The position numbers and the translations under genes were made by a program. Source: Streptomyces sp. V4I2 (GTDB lineage: Bacteria; Actinomycetota; Actinomycetes; Streptomycetales; Streptomycetaceae). Taken from it: a DNA stretch of 64,000 nucleotides. The notes below the pieces were generated by a model, which was not told where the DNA came from, did no database searches, and saw only the letters and a program-made list of their open reading frames with translations. This document shows, piece by piece, positions 48,136 through 55,748 of this stretch. Within the stretch, counting starts at the first letter, position 1. Every line of letters starts with the position of its first letter. Location of the stretch: contig NZ_JAUSZM010000003.1 in NCBI RefSeq assembly GCF_030817655.1, positions 5,642,001 through 5,706,000 on the forward strand, in the 5' to 3' direction.

Positions 48136-49485
48136 ATGTCGGAGCGCGACGACCCGGTGACCATCGGGCGCAGGGTCCAGCAGCTGCGGATCGACCGCGG
48201 GCTGACCCAGAGACAGGTGGCCGAACCGGCCTACACGCCCGCCTACATCTCCACCCTGGAGGCCGGCCGCGTCCGCCCCTCCGACGACGCGCTCAGGCAT
48301 CTCGCCGAGCGGCTCGGCATCGGCTTCGAGGAGCTGGCCACCGGCCGCCCGGCCCACCTGGTCACCGAACTGCGGCTGCAACTGACCGGCGCCCAGCGCA
48401 CCCTGGCGACCGGCGCCGCCGAGGCCGCCGCCGAGGAGTTCGCTTCGGTCCTCGCGCAGGCGGAGGCACACGGTCTGGTCGGTGAGCAGGCCGACGCCCT
48501 GCTCGGACTCGGCGAGTCCGGCATCGACACCGGCGACCTGGCCGCCGCCCGGCTCTACTTCGAGCGGGCCGAGGAGGCACTCGCCCGCGTGGCCGCGCCG
48601 CTGCCCGCCCGCGTCCCGGCGATCCGGGGCCGGGCCGTCTCCCACTACCTGGGCGGTGAACTGCGCTACGCCGTCTACCTGTTGGAGTCCACCCTCGACG
48701 AGCTCAACCGCGGCGGCCTGCACGACCCCGACGCGCTGCTCCTCCTCTACGCGAGCGTCATCGGCCCCTACATGGACATGGGCGCCCACGCCCGTGCCGC
48801 CCAGGCCGCCGAGCTCGCCCTCGCCCTGGCACCCCAGGCCGGCGACCTGGCCCTGGTGGCCCGGATGCACCGCTCCGTCGCCCGCACCCTGCTCGCCGAG
48901 GGCCGTATCGCCGAGGCCGACGCCTCGCTCGGCAAGGCGGCCGAGCTGTACCGGCAGCTCCAGCTCCGCACCGAACTCGCCAACTGCCACTGGATGCGCG
49001 GGTACGTCTACGCGCAGAACGGCGAACTCAAGCGCGCCGAGGCCGAGTTGCGGGAGGCCCTCGCGATGCTCTCCGCCAAGCGGGCCGCCCTCTACTCCAG
49101 CCAGGTCGCCGTCGAGCTGGCCGACGTACTGCACCGGCGCGGCAAGTCCGACGAGGCGGCCGAGCTGCTGCACGAGGTGCTCAGCGACTTCAGCGCCGAA
49201 CGCGGCGCCCTGCACTCCGCCGCCGCCCACCGCCTCCTCGGCATCATCGCCGAGGACGCCCGGGACCCCGAGGCCGCCGAGGAACACTACGTACGCGCCC
49301 TGAGCCTGCTGGAGCGGGCGGGCGCGGCCGGCGACCTGGCCGACCTGTGCCGGCTGCTGGGAGACCTGCTGCGCCGCACGGGGCGCGTGGAGGCCGCGCT
49401 GGACGCCTACCGGACGGGGCTCGGACACCGTACGGCCCCGGGCACCACCACCCTCGGGCCCGCGCCCGCGCAGCCTCCTCTGTGA
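48136..49485 (+). CDS. XRE-family regulator with TPR repeats
   Basis: A 449-residue protein: an N-terminal HTH (about 8-65; IGRRVQQLRIDRGLTQRQVA, YISTLEAGRVRPSDDALRHLAERLG) and about nine tetratricopeptide-like helical pairs (for example GDLAAARLYFERAEEALARV, GRIAEADASLGKAAELYRQL, GELKRAEAELREALAML, GRVEAALDAYRTGL). The architecture resembles peptide-sensing RRNPP-type or AfsR-C-terminal-like regulators. ATG 48136 follows AGGGGAG; the frame is open to 48067 across the inverted repeat. A small possibly exported peptide gene is divergent from it. Confidence 0.9.
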   Translation: MSERDDPVTIGRRVQQLRIDRGLTQRQVAEPAYTPAYISTLEAGRVRPSDDALRHLAERLGIGFEELATGRPAHLVTELRLQLTGAQRTLATGAAEAAAEEFASVLAQAEAHGLVGEQADALLGLGESGIDTGDLAAARLYFERAEEALARVAAPLPARVPAIRGRAVSHYLGGELRYAVYLLESTLDELNRGGLHDPDALLLLYASVIGPYMDMGAHARAAQAAELALALAPQAGDLALVARMHRSVARTLLAEGRIAEADASLGKAAELYRQLQLRTELANCHWMRGYVYAQNGELKRAEAELREALAMLSAKRAALYSSQVAVELADVLHRRGKSDEAAELLHEVLSDFSAERGALHSAAAHRLLGIIAEDARDPEAAEEHYVRALSLLERAGAAGDLADLCRLLGDLLRRTGRVEAALDAYRTGLGHRTAPGTTTLGPAPAQPPL

Positions 49486-49564
49486 CGAAAACGGGGCGTC
49501 GCACAGCGGTCCCGGCTACCGTGCGCGGAGACAGCGCAGACACACGCACTACCGGGACAGGCAC

Positions 49565-50569
49565 GTGGAGAACCAACGAACGGCGGGCGACCACCTGCGG
49601 CTCGCCGTACGCGCGCTCTTCTACGCTGTCTTCGGCGGGGCGGCGCTGCTCGCCATCGTGACGGTCCTCTCCGTCCTCGGGCCGATGCTCGCGCTCGACC
49701 TGTACACCCCGGCCGTCGCCGCCTGGTGGACGGTCTTCACGGCGATCGCCGTCCAGGGCGTGCCGTTCCTGCTGCTCGGTACGGTCGTCTCGGCGGCCAT
49801 CGGAGCCTTCGTGCCGGAGAAGGTGTTCAAGCGGCTCCTCCCGCGCAACCAGGCCCTCGCCGTGCCCGTCGCGGGAGCCGCGGGAGTCGTCCTCCCCGGC
49901 TGCGAGTGCGCGTCCGTGCCGGTGGCCGGAAGCCTGATGAGCCGGGGCGTGGCCCCCGCGGCCGCCCTCGCCTTCCTCCTCTCCGCCCCCGCGATCAATC
50001 CGGTCGTGCTGGTGGCGACCTCCATCGCCTTCCCCCGGCAGCCCGAGATGGTGCTCGGCCGGCTGGTCGCCTCGCTCGGGACGGCCGTGGTGATGGGCTG
50101 GCTGTGGGCCCGGTTCGGGCGGGACGAGTGGATACGGCTGCCCAAGCGACGCGCCCAGGCCGGCCCAGGCGGCCTGCGAACCTTCGGCGCCGGGCTCCAG
50201 CACGACTTCCTGCACGCGGGCGGCTTCCTCGTCGTCGGCGCGGCGGCCGCGGCCACCTTCAACATCGCCGTCCCGCGGTCCGTGCTCGACGTCTTCACCG
50301 GCTCGGCCTGGCTCGCGGTGCTGCTGCTGGCCGTCCTGGCCGTCGTCCTGTGCGTGTGCAGCGAGGCCGACGCCTTCGTCGCCGCCTCGCTCAGCGGCTT
50401 CTCGCCCACCGCCCGGCTGGCGTTCATGGTCGTCGGCCCGATGGTCGACCTGAAACTGATCGCCCTCCAGTCGGGAACCTTCGGACGCGCCTTCGCCGTA
50501 CGGTTCTCGGCCGCGACCTGGGTGGTGGCCGTGGCGAGCAGCGTGCTGGTCGGGTGGTGGCTGCTGTGA
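49565..50569 (+). CDS. permease of the DUF318/ArsP_1 family
   Basis: A 334-residue membrane protein with eight hydrophobic segments in two halves. The conserved core of each half is visible: LPGCECASVPVAGSLMSRGVAPAAALAFLLSAPAINPVVL (about 103-142; Cys pair) and LLAVLAVVLCVCSEADAFVAASLSG. Family members are implicated in metal or metalloid export, or act with TIGR03943 proteins. GTG 49565 gives MENQRTAGDHL. The next gene overlaps its stop (GTGA), forming a conserved pair. I saw no clear Zur box upstream. Confidence 0.9.
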   Translation: MENQRTAGDHLRLAVRALFYAVFGGAALLAIVTVLSVLGPMLALDLYTPAVAAWWTVFTAIAVQGVPFLLLGTVVSAAIGAFVPEKVFKRLLPRNQALAVPVAGAAGVVLPGCECASVPVAGSLMSRGVAPAAALAFLLSAPAINPVVLVATSIAFPRQPEMVLGRLVASLGTAVVMGWLWARFGRDEWIRLPKRRAQAGPGGLRTFGAGLQHDFLHAGGFLVVGAAAAATFNIAVPRSVLDVFTGSAWLAVLLLAVLAVVLCVCSEADAFVAASLSGFSPTARLAFMVVGPMVDLKLIALQSGTFGRAFAVRFSAATWVVAVASSVLVGWWLL

Positions 50570-51309
50570 GCCTGCGACGGTACGGCGCCCCCCTCCTCCT
50601 CGCCCTCATGGGCGCGGCCGTCCTGCGGATATCCCTGTTCAGCGAGCTGTACCTGCGGTATGTGCAGGCGCCACTGCGGCCGTACCTGATCGTGTCGGGG
50701 GTGGTGCTGGTACTGCTGGGTGTCGTCATGGCGGGGGTACGGCGGTTCGCCCCCGACGCTCACGAAGAGGACGCTCACGAAGCGGACGGTCACGAAGAGG
50801 GCGGTCATCACCACCACGGCCCCCGCGTCGCCTGGCTCCTCACCCTCCCCGCCCTCGCCCTGCTCCTCTTCCCGCCCCCCGCGCTCGGCTCCTACAGCGC
50901 CGGGCGCGAGGCCGCTCAGCGGGCGGCGCAGGGGGTCGGGACCTTCCCGGCGCTCGCCTTGGGGGACCCGGTGGAGCTGACGCTCGCCGAGTTCAACTCC
51001 AGGGCGATCTACGACAGCGGGCGGTCGCTGAAGGGCCGTACGGTCCGGATGACCGGCTTCGTCACCCACGGCGAGGACGGCACCTGGTACGTCACCCGGC
51101 TCTACGTCACCTGCTGTGCCGCCGACGCGACGGCCGGCAAGGTCGAGGCCCGCGGCGACGACGCGCCGCCGGTCGACACCTGGGTCACCGTGACCGGCAC
51201 CTGGCATCCCAAGGGCCGCCTGGGCAGCGACGAGGCCTGGCCGGCGGTGCTCGACGTCACGTCGGTCGAGCGGGTGAAGCAGCCGGCGGATCCGTACGAG
51301 CAGCGCTAG
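50566..51309 (+). CDS. TIGR03943 family putative permease subunit
   Basis: A 247-residue protein with N-terminal helices (APLLLALMGAAVLRISLF; YLIVSGVVLVLLGVVMAG), a loop very rich in His, Asp and Glu (DAHEEDAHEADGHEEGGHH), a third helix and a C-terminal extracytoplasmic domain of the DUF1980 type (SLKGRTVRMTGFVTHGEDGTWYVTRLYVTCCAAD). The His/acidic loop is built from 8-codon tandem repeats and probably binds a divalent metal. Coupled to the permease by a GTGA overlap. In other bacteria this pair is often associated with metal stress. Confidence 0.9.
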   Translation: MSLRRYGAPLLLALMGAAVLRISLFSELYLRYVQAPLRPYLIVSGVVLVLLGVVMAGVRRFAPDAHEEDAHEADGHEEGGHHHHGPRVAWLLTLPALALLLFPPPALGSYSAGREAAQRAAQGVGTFPALALGDPVELTLAEFNSRAIYDSGRSLKGRTVRMTGFVTHGEDGTWYVTRLYVTCCAADATAGKVEARGDDAPPVDTWVTVTGTWHPKGRLGSDEAWPAVLDVTSVERVKQPADPYEQR

Positions 51310-51421
51310 CCGGAGAGAACGCCAGGCGGGTTTCGCCCTTCGGGCGAGGGGTAGTCGGGCGTCGCCCCTGAGTGGGGCTTGTACGACGGTGGGCGCGCTC
51401 TGATCTAAGGAGGCGGTGGCC

Positions 51422-52300
51422 GTGCGTCCCAGGGACGGTCCGAACGGCGCCCACGGTGGCGAGCCCGGCCGGTACGGAGCGGAAGGCGGCGACTCCGGTC
51501 GCCCTCGGTATGCTCCGCAACCCGGATACCCCGAGCCACCCCGGACGTCGGACGGCGACGCCGAACGCGAGCTCGCACAGGACCGCATGCGTGACGTCGA
51601 CCTGATCGCGGAGGGCGTGCGGGACGTCCAGCCCAAGGAGATCCCCGGGCGGCTGTGCGGGGTGGCGGTCGAGCTGCTGCCGGTGGCCGGCGCGAGCGTG
51701 GCGCTGCACAACGAGGGCATGCCCGTACGGCTGGGCGCGAGCAGCGAACGGGCCACCCGCATGGCGGAGATCCAGGCCACCCTCGGCGACGGACCCGGTC
51801 TGTCCGCCGCCCGGATCTGCGCCCCCGTGCTCGCCTGCGACCTCACCGCCGGCCGGGACGTCCGGCGCTGGCCGGTCTTCGCCCAGCAGGCCACGGCCGT
51901 CGGTGTACGGGCCATGTACTCGCTCCCGCTGGGCAACGAATCGGTGTGCGTGGGCACCCTCGACCTCTACCGCGACACCCCCGGCGAGCTCACACCCCGC
52001 GAACTGCGCACCGCGCTGCTGGTGGCGAGCGTGATGACGGTCGCCCTGATGGCGCTGCCCCGGGGGGACGAGAACGGGGGCCGGGAGACGGAACCCTGGC
52101 TGAGCGGCCTGGCCCAGGACCAGGACCAGGTCTACCAGGCCGTCGGCATGATCATGGCCCAGCTCGGCATCGACGCCGACGAGGCCCTGGCCCGCCTGCG
52201 AGCCCACGCCTTCGCGGAGAGCCGTACGGCGCTGGAAATGGCGCGTGAGGTGGTCGGACACCGGACGAGGTTGGACCGGGACGACGGCGACGGGGACTGA
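51422..52300 (+). CDS. GAF-ANTAR domain RNA-binding regulator
   Basis: A 292-residue protein: a disordered Gly/Pro-rich start (about 1-50), a GAF sensor (about 55-200; GASVALHNEGMPVRLGASSERA, GDGPGLSAARICAPVLACDL, YSLPLGNESVCVGTLDLYRD) and an ANTAR domain at the end (QVYQAVGMIMAQLGIDADEALARLRAHAFAE shown by its pieces QAVGMIMAQLG and ALARLRAHAF). ANTAR proteins prevent transcription termination by binding paired hairpins in RNA. GTG 51422 was chosen because AAGGAGG lies 8 bp upstream; GTG 51416 is too close. Confidence 0.92.
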   Translation: MRPRDGPNGAHGGEPGRYGAEGGDSGRPRYAPQPGYPEPPRTSDGDAERELAQDRMRDVDLIAEGVRDVQPKEIPGRLCGVAVELLPVAGASVALHNEGMPVRLGASSERATRMAEIQATLGDGPGLSAARICAPVLACDLTAGRDVRRWPVFAQQATAVGVRAMYSLPLGNESVCVGTLDLYRDTPGELTPRELRTALLVASVMTVALMALPRGDENGGRETEPWLSGLAQDQDQVYQAVGMIMAQLGIDADEALARLRAHAFAESRTALEMAREVVGHRTRLDRDDGDGD

Positions 52301-52342
52301 ACGGAGACTGAACGGGGACGGGGACGGGGACTGAAGGGGGAC

Positions 52343-52370
52343 GGGCGGTACGGAACCGCCGTACCGTCCC
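52343..52370. terminator. terminator between convergent genes
   Basis: CGGTACGG (52346-52353) pairs with CCGTACCG (52359-52366), flanked by GGG and TCCC that extend it. The preceding 45 bp are a simple G/A-rich repeat of GGGGACGGGGACTGAA type. Confidence 0.75.
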
Positions 52371-52376
52371 GGAAAC

Positions 52377-53159
52377 TCAGGCCTCCACCCGACCCCGCTT
52401 GCGGACCTCCGTCAGGCGCTGCGCACCCAGCTGTACGACCGCCTGCGCGACCTCGGGCGCCACCTCGCCGAAGCCGCCGTGGGTGAGGCCGATCGCGTTG
52501 TCGCCGACGCGCACGACCGCCACGTCCAGGGTGAACGCGGCGGGCTCGCCGTCGGCCGTCTCGCCCCACACGAGGATCCGCAGCCCCTGCCGGGCGTCCC
52601 CGACCTGCGGCAGCGAGGCCTCGGAGACCTCGACGTCGTGCACGTCGCCCCGGACGGTCTTGACCGTGAACTCCGCGCACTTCTTCGGCAGCGACTTCAG
52701 CCAGGCCAGCGTGCGGTCCACGTCCGCCGCCGGGTGGGCGACGACCTGCTGGCGCAGCTGGGTCTCGTTCCAGTCGTCGTCGAGTCCGACCACCGCGCGG
52801 GGGCGGGCGTCCGCGCCGAACAGCTCCTCGGCGTAGAGGGTGTCGAGCAGGCGCTGGCAGTGCGGGCGGCTCGTCTTCGCCTTGAGCACGGTGTCGTGCC
52901 AGGTCGCCGTCCCCTGCGTGGGCGTCCACGGCTCCCCCAGATCGACGTCCGTGAGCAGCGTGGCCTGCGCCTGAGCGTCGGTGAGGGCGGGGGTGGCGGC
53001 CGGGCTCTTCGCGGACGGGGAGGGCGGCGTGGTCGTCGCGGAGAGGTCGGGTTTCTCGGCGGTGGGCGGGGTGGTGAGGGCGGAGCAGGCGGTGGCGGTC
53101 AGGAGGGCGCACAGGGTGAGCGCGGTGGTGGCGAGAGTGCGGGCCGGGGGTCGGGTCAT
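52377..53159 (-). CDS. lipoprotein of unknown function
   Basis: A 260-residue lipoprotein. The signal TRPPARTLATTALTLCALLTATAC ends at a lipobox Cys25, followed by a Thr/Ser/Pro linker (about 26-58) and a domain of about 200 residues. CQRLLDTLY and KCAEF carry two cysteines that could form a disulfide. The fold pattern (WSLP-type strands, GLRILVWGET, FTLDVAVVRVGDNAIGLTHGG) resembles the extracellular sensor-like domains of PknH-type proteins, but I am not certain. ATG 53159 is used. Alone on its strand. Confidence 0.85.
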   Translation of the reverse strand: MTRPPARTLATTALTLCALLTATACSALTTPPTAEKPDLSATTTPPSPSAKSPAATPALTDAQAQATLLTDVDLGEPWTPTQGTATWHDTVLKAKTSRPHCQRLLDTLYAEELFGADARPRAVVGLDDDWNETQLRQQVVAHPAADVDRTLAWLKSLPKKCAEFTVKTVRGDVHDVEVSEASLPQVGDARQGLRILVWGETADGEPAAFTLDVAVVRVGDNAIGLTHGGFGEVAPEVAQAVVQLGAQRLTEVRKRGRVEA

Positions 53160-53311
53160 CGGGGTCTCTCCTGAGGGCTGCCAAGATCGAGTGCGCCCTC
53201 TTACGGCACCACCGGGACGGACGGGCCACCAGTGAGCCGGGCCGTACGGGTGAGGGGCGTTGGTGCGAAAACCCGTCGCGCTGCTCCCCGCCCCCTTGTT
53301 ACCGTCCCCCC

Positions 53312-53377
53312 ATGCAGCGCGCCCACGTAGTACTCGTGTTTCTCACGACGACGCCGGAGAGTGTCCCGGCGCGCTGA
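53312..53377 (+). CDS. leader peptide with three consecutive Thr codons
   Basis: A 21-codon frame (ATG 53312 to TGA 53375-53377) whose residues 12-14 are Thr-Thr-Thr, encoded ACG ACG ACG at 53345-53353. It lies upstream of a terminator-like hairpin and a threonyl-tRNA synthetase gene, as expected of ribosome-mediated attenuation. A -10-like TACCGT (53300-53305) ends 6 bp before the ATG, so the transcript is probably leaderless, as are known streptomycete leader peptides. Confidence 0.8.
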   Translation: MQRAHVVLVFLTTTPESVPAR

Positions 53378-53390
53378 CAGCTGACCCAGT

Positions 53391-53424
53391 CGAAAGCCCC
53401 GGGGCGAGTGCCCCGGGGCTTTCG
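53391..53424 (+). terminator. attenuator terminator hairpin upstream of the ThrRS gene
   Basis: A perfect 15-bp stem, CGAAAGCCCCGGGGC (53391-53405) with its complement at 53410-53424, loop GAGT. It lies 13 bp past the leader-peptide stop and 42 bp before the synthetase start. No T tract follows. Confidence 0.85.
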
Positions 53425-53466
53425 CGTGCGGGGGCTCGTCGCCGGTCACCGTGAGGAGAGACCGCC

Positions 53467-54714
53467 ATGACCGCTGTCGACGCCATGACCGGCCCGCACG
53501 ACCACCGCCGACTCGGCCGTGAACTCGGCCTGTTCGACACCGACCCGCTGATGGGCGCGGGCCTGCCCTACTGGCTGCCCGACGGGGCCGTGGTGCGGCA
53601 CACCCTGGAGGAGTACGTCCGGGAGGCCGAGCGCGCCGCCGGCTACCGGCACGTGTACTCGCCGGTCCTCGGCAAACGGGAGCTGTACGAGATCTCGGGG
53701 CACTGGTCCCACTACAGCGAGGACATGTTCCCGCCGATGGAGCTGGGCGCGGAGGAGGTCGTCCTGCGGCCGAGCCTGTGCCCCCACCACGCGCTGATCT
53801 ACCGCTCCCGCTCCCACAGCTACCGCGAACTGCCCTTGCGTATGGCTGAGTTGGGCGGCATGTACCGCGCCGAGCTGTCCGGGGTGTTGGGCGGCCTGAC
53901 CAGGGTCCGGGCCATCCAGCTCAACGACGCGCACATCTTCTGCACCCTGGAGCAGGCCGTGGACGAGGCCCGGGACGCGCTGGAGCTGATCGGCCGCGCG
54001 TACGCCGACCTCGGCATCCGCGCGGCCCGGTACCGGCTCTCCCTGCCCGGCGAGGGCGGCAAGTACGTCGCCGACCCGGAGCTGTGGCGGCGGGCAACCG
54101 CGCTGCTGCGGGAGGTGCTCGACGACTCGGGGATCCCCTACGAGGCGGCCGAGGGCGAGGCCGCCTTCTACGGTCCCAAGATCGACGTCCAGATCGCCGA
54201 TCCGGCCGGCCGCGAGGCCACCCTCTCCACCGTCCAGATCGACTTCCACCAGCCCGAGCGCTTCGACCTGCACTACATCGGCGCCGACGGGGCGAAGCAC
54301 CGGCCGGTCATGGTGCACCGCAGTGTCATCGGCAGCGTGGAACGGGCGGTCGCGCACCTCGTCGAGCAGCACGGCGGCGCGTTCCCGGCCTGGCTCGCGC
54401 CCCTGCAGCTGGTGGTGCTGCCGGTGGCGGACGCGCAGGAGGAGCGGGCGCACGAGGTCGTACGGCAGGCCCTGGCGCGGGGACTTCGCGCGGACGTGCG
54501 CGGTCCCGGCGACGGCACCCTCGGCGCCCGGGTCCGGGCGGCGCGCCTCGTGCCGTACCAGGCGGTGATCGGGGAGCGGGAGGCCGCCGGCGACCTGGTG
54601 GCCGTACGGCTGCGGGACGGGAGCCGTCCGGGGGCGGTGCCGGCCGGGGAGCTGCTGGACCGGATCGGCGCCCGGGTCGTGGACCGCGGGACCGAACTGT
54701 GGGGGCCTGCGTAA
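53467..54714 (+). CDS. short threonyl-tRNA synthetase paralogue (no editing domain)
   Basis: A 415-residue class II synthetase made only of the ThrRS catalytic core and anticodon-binding domain. Full bacterial ThrRS is about 640 residues; the TGS and N2 editing domains are absent here. Core features: motif 2 region MYRAELSGVLGGLTRVRAIQ, zinc ligands Cys in RPSLCPHHAL, His in NDAHIFC and His in MVHRSVIGS, and motif 3 SVERAVAHLVEQHGGAFPAW. The C-terminal domain reads APLQLVVLPVADAQEERAHEVV to RAARLVPYQAVIGEREA. ATG 53467 has GAGGAGAG. The upstream Thr leader and hairpin predict induction when charged tRNA(Thr) is scarce. A full-length thrS is expected elsewhere in the genome. Confidence 0.93.
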   Translation: MTAVDAMTGPHDHRRLGRELGLFDTDPLMGAGLPYWLPDGAVVRHTLEEYVREAERAAGYRHVYSPVLGKRELYEISGHWSHYSEDMFPPMELGAEEVVLRPSLCPHHALIYRSRSHSYRELPLRMAELGGMYRAELSGVLGGLTRVRAIQLNDAHIFCTLEQAVDEARDALELIGRAYADLGIRAARYRLSLPGEGGKYVADPELWRRATALLREVLDDSGIPYEAAEGEAAFYGPKIDVQIADPAGREATLSTVQIDFHQPERFDLHYIGADGAKHRPVMVHRSVIGSVERAVAHLVEQHGGAFPAWLAPLQLVVLPVADAQEERAHEVVRQALARGLRADVRGPGDGTLGARVRAARLVPYQAVIGEREAAGDLVAVRLRDGSRPGAVPAGELLDRIGARVVDRGTELWGPA

Positions 54715-54778
54715 GGTCACTGACGTAGGGACCGTAGAGACACCTCAGAGACACCTTCACGAAGCGAGGAGCGCCGCT

Positions 54779-55741
54779 GTGACCGGTCAGCCCATCCCGG
54801 TGATCATCGACTGCGACACGGGTGTCGACGACGCCCTGGCCCTGCTGTTCGCCGTACGGCACCCCGCGCTCGACGTGCGGGCGGTGACCTGCGTGGCCGG
54901 GAACACCGACGTGGACGGCGTCGTACGCAACACCCTGACCGTGCTGGAGCAGGCCGGCGCCGGTGACATTCCGGTCGCGCGGGGCGCCGAGCGCCCGCTG
55001 ATCGAGCCGGTGCGCACGGCCCGGCATGTGCACGGCCAGGACGGGATGGGCGACCTGGGGCTGCCCGCGCCGACCCGCCGGCCGGTCGACGTGGACGCGG
55101 TGACGCTGCTGCGGCGAGAGATCCTCGCCTCGCCGACGCCGGTCACCCTGATCCCCATGGCGCCCCTGACGAACATCGCGCTGCTGCTGCGTACGCATCC
55201 GGAGGTGGTGCGCAACATCGAGCGGATCGTGTTCATGGGCGGCGCGGTGGCGACCGGGAACGCCACGCCGGTCGCGGAGTTCAACGTGTGGCACGACCCG
55301 GAGTCGGCCGCGATCCTGCTGACCGCCGGGGTGCCGATCACCATGTACGGCCTGGACGTCTTCAAGCAGGTCCTCGTCCCGGCCGGGGACGTCCAGCGGC
55401 TGCGCGCGAGCGCGGAGCCCCGCCTCCGGCTGGCCGGCGAACTCCTCGCCCACCGCGACCCGGCCACCTCCGGCGACCCCACCCCCACCGGCGGCCTCGG
55501 CGACGCGGGCGCGGTCTGCGCGGTCGTCGACCCGGGGGGCATCACCGCCGAACGCCTCCCGGTCGAGGTGAGCCTGGCCCCGGGCACCAGCCGGGGCCAG
55601 ACGATCGTCGACCGGCGCCCCCGCCCCGGCGAGTCCGAGATCCACGAGGGCACCCGTGAACAGCGGCTGGTGGACGTGGCGTTGGGCGTGGACGTGGAGC
55701 GGTACGTGAAGCTGTGGCTGACGACGGTGGAGGGCGCCTAG
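54779..55741 (+). CDS. nucleoside hydrolase
   Basis: A 320-residue enzyme that splits ribonucleosides into base and ribose. The calcium-binding signature IIDCDTGVDDALALLFA (about 9-25), IPMAPLTNIALLL, IVFMGGA and EFNVWHDPESAAILL are present; the C-terminal Asp-containing GDAGAVCAVVDP segment is also intact. No signal peptide, so cytoplasmic. GTG 54779 follows GCGAGGAG. It starts 64 bp after the synthetase gene and could be on the same attenuated transcript. Confidence 0.93.
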   Translation: MTGQPIPVIIDCDTGVDDALALLFAVRHPALDVRAVTCVAGNTDVDGVVRNTLTVLEQAGAGDIPVARGAERPLIEPVRTARHVHGQDGMGDLGLPAPTRRPVDVDAVTLLRREILASPTPVTLIPMAPLTNIALLLRTHPEVVRNIERIVFMGGAVATGNATPVAEFNVWHDPESAAILLTAGVPITMYGLDVFKQVLVPAGDVQRLRASAEPRLRLAGELLAHRDPATSGDPTPTGGLGDAGAVCAVVDPGGITAERLPVEVSLAPGTSRGQTIVDRRPRPGESEIHEGTREQRLVDVALGVDVERYVKLWLTTVEGA

Positions 55742-55748
55742 TGGACGC

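Noticed and set aside
49486..49564. A Zur box upstream of the permease pair
   Set aside because: ACGAAAACG is present but there is no matching inverted half, so the dyad expected of Zur is missing.
49621..51957. A 778-codon minus-strand frame over the permease genes
   Set aside because: It crosses three well-supported plus-strand genes and shows the Ser/Arg/Pro-rich composition of an antisense shadow.
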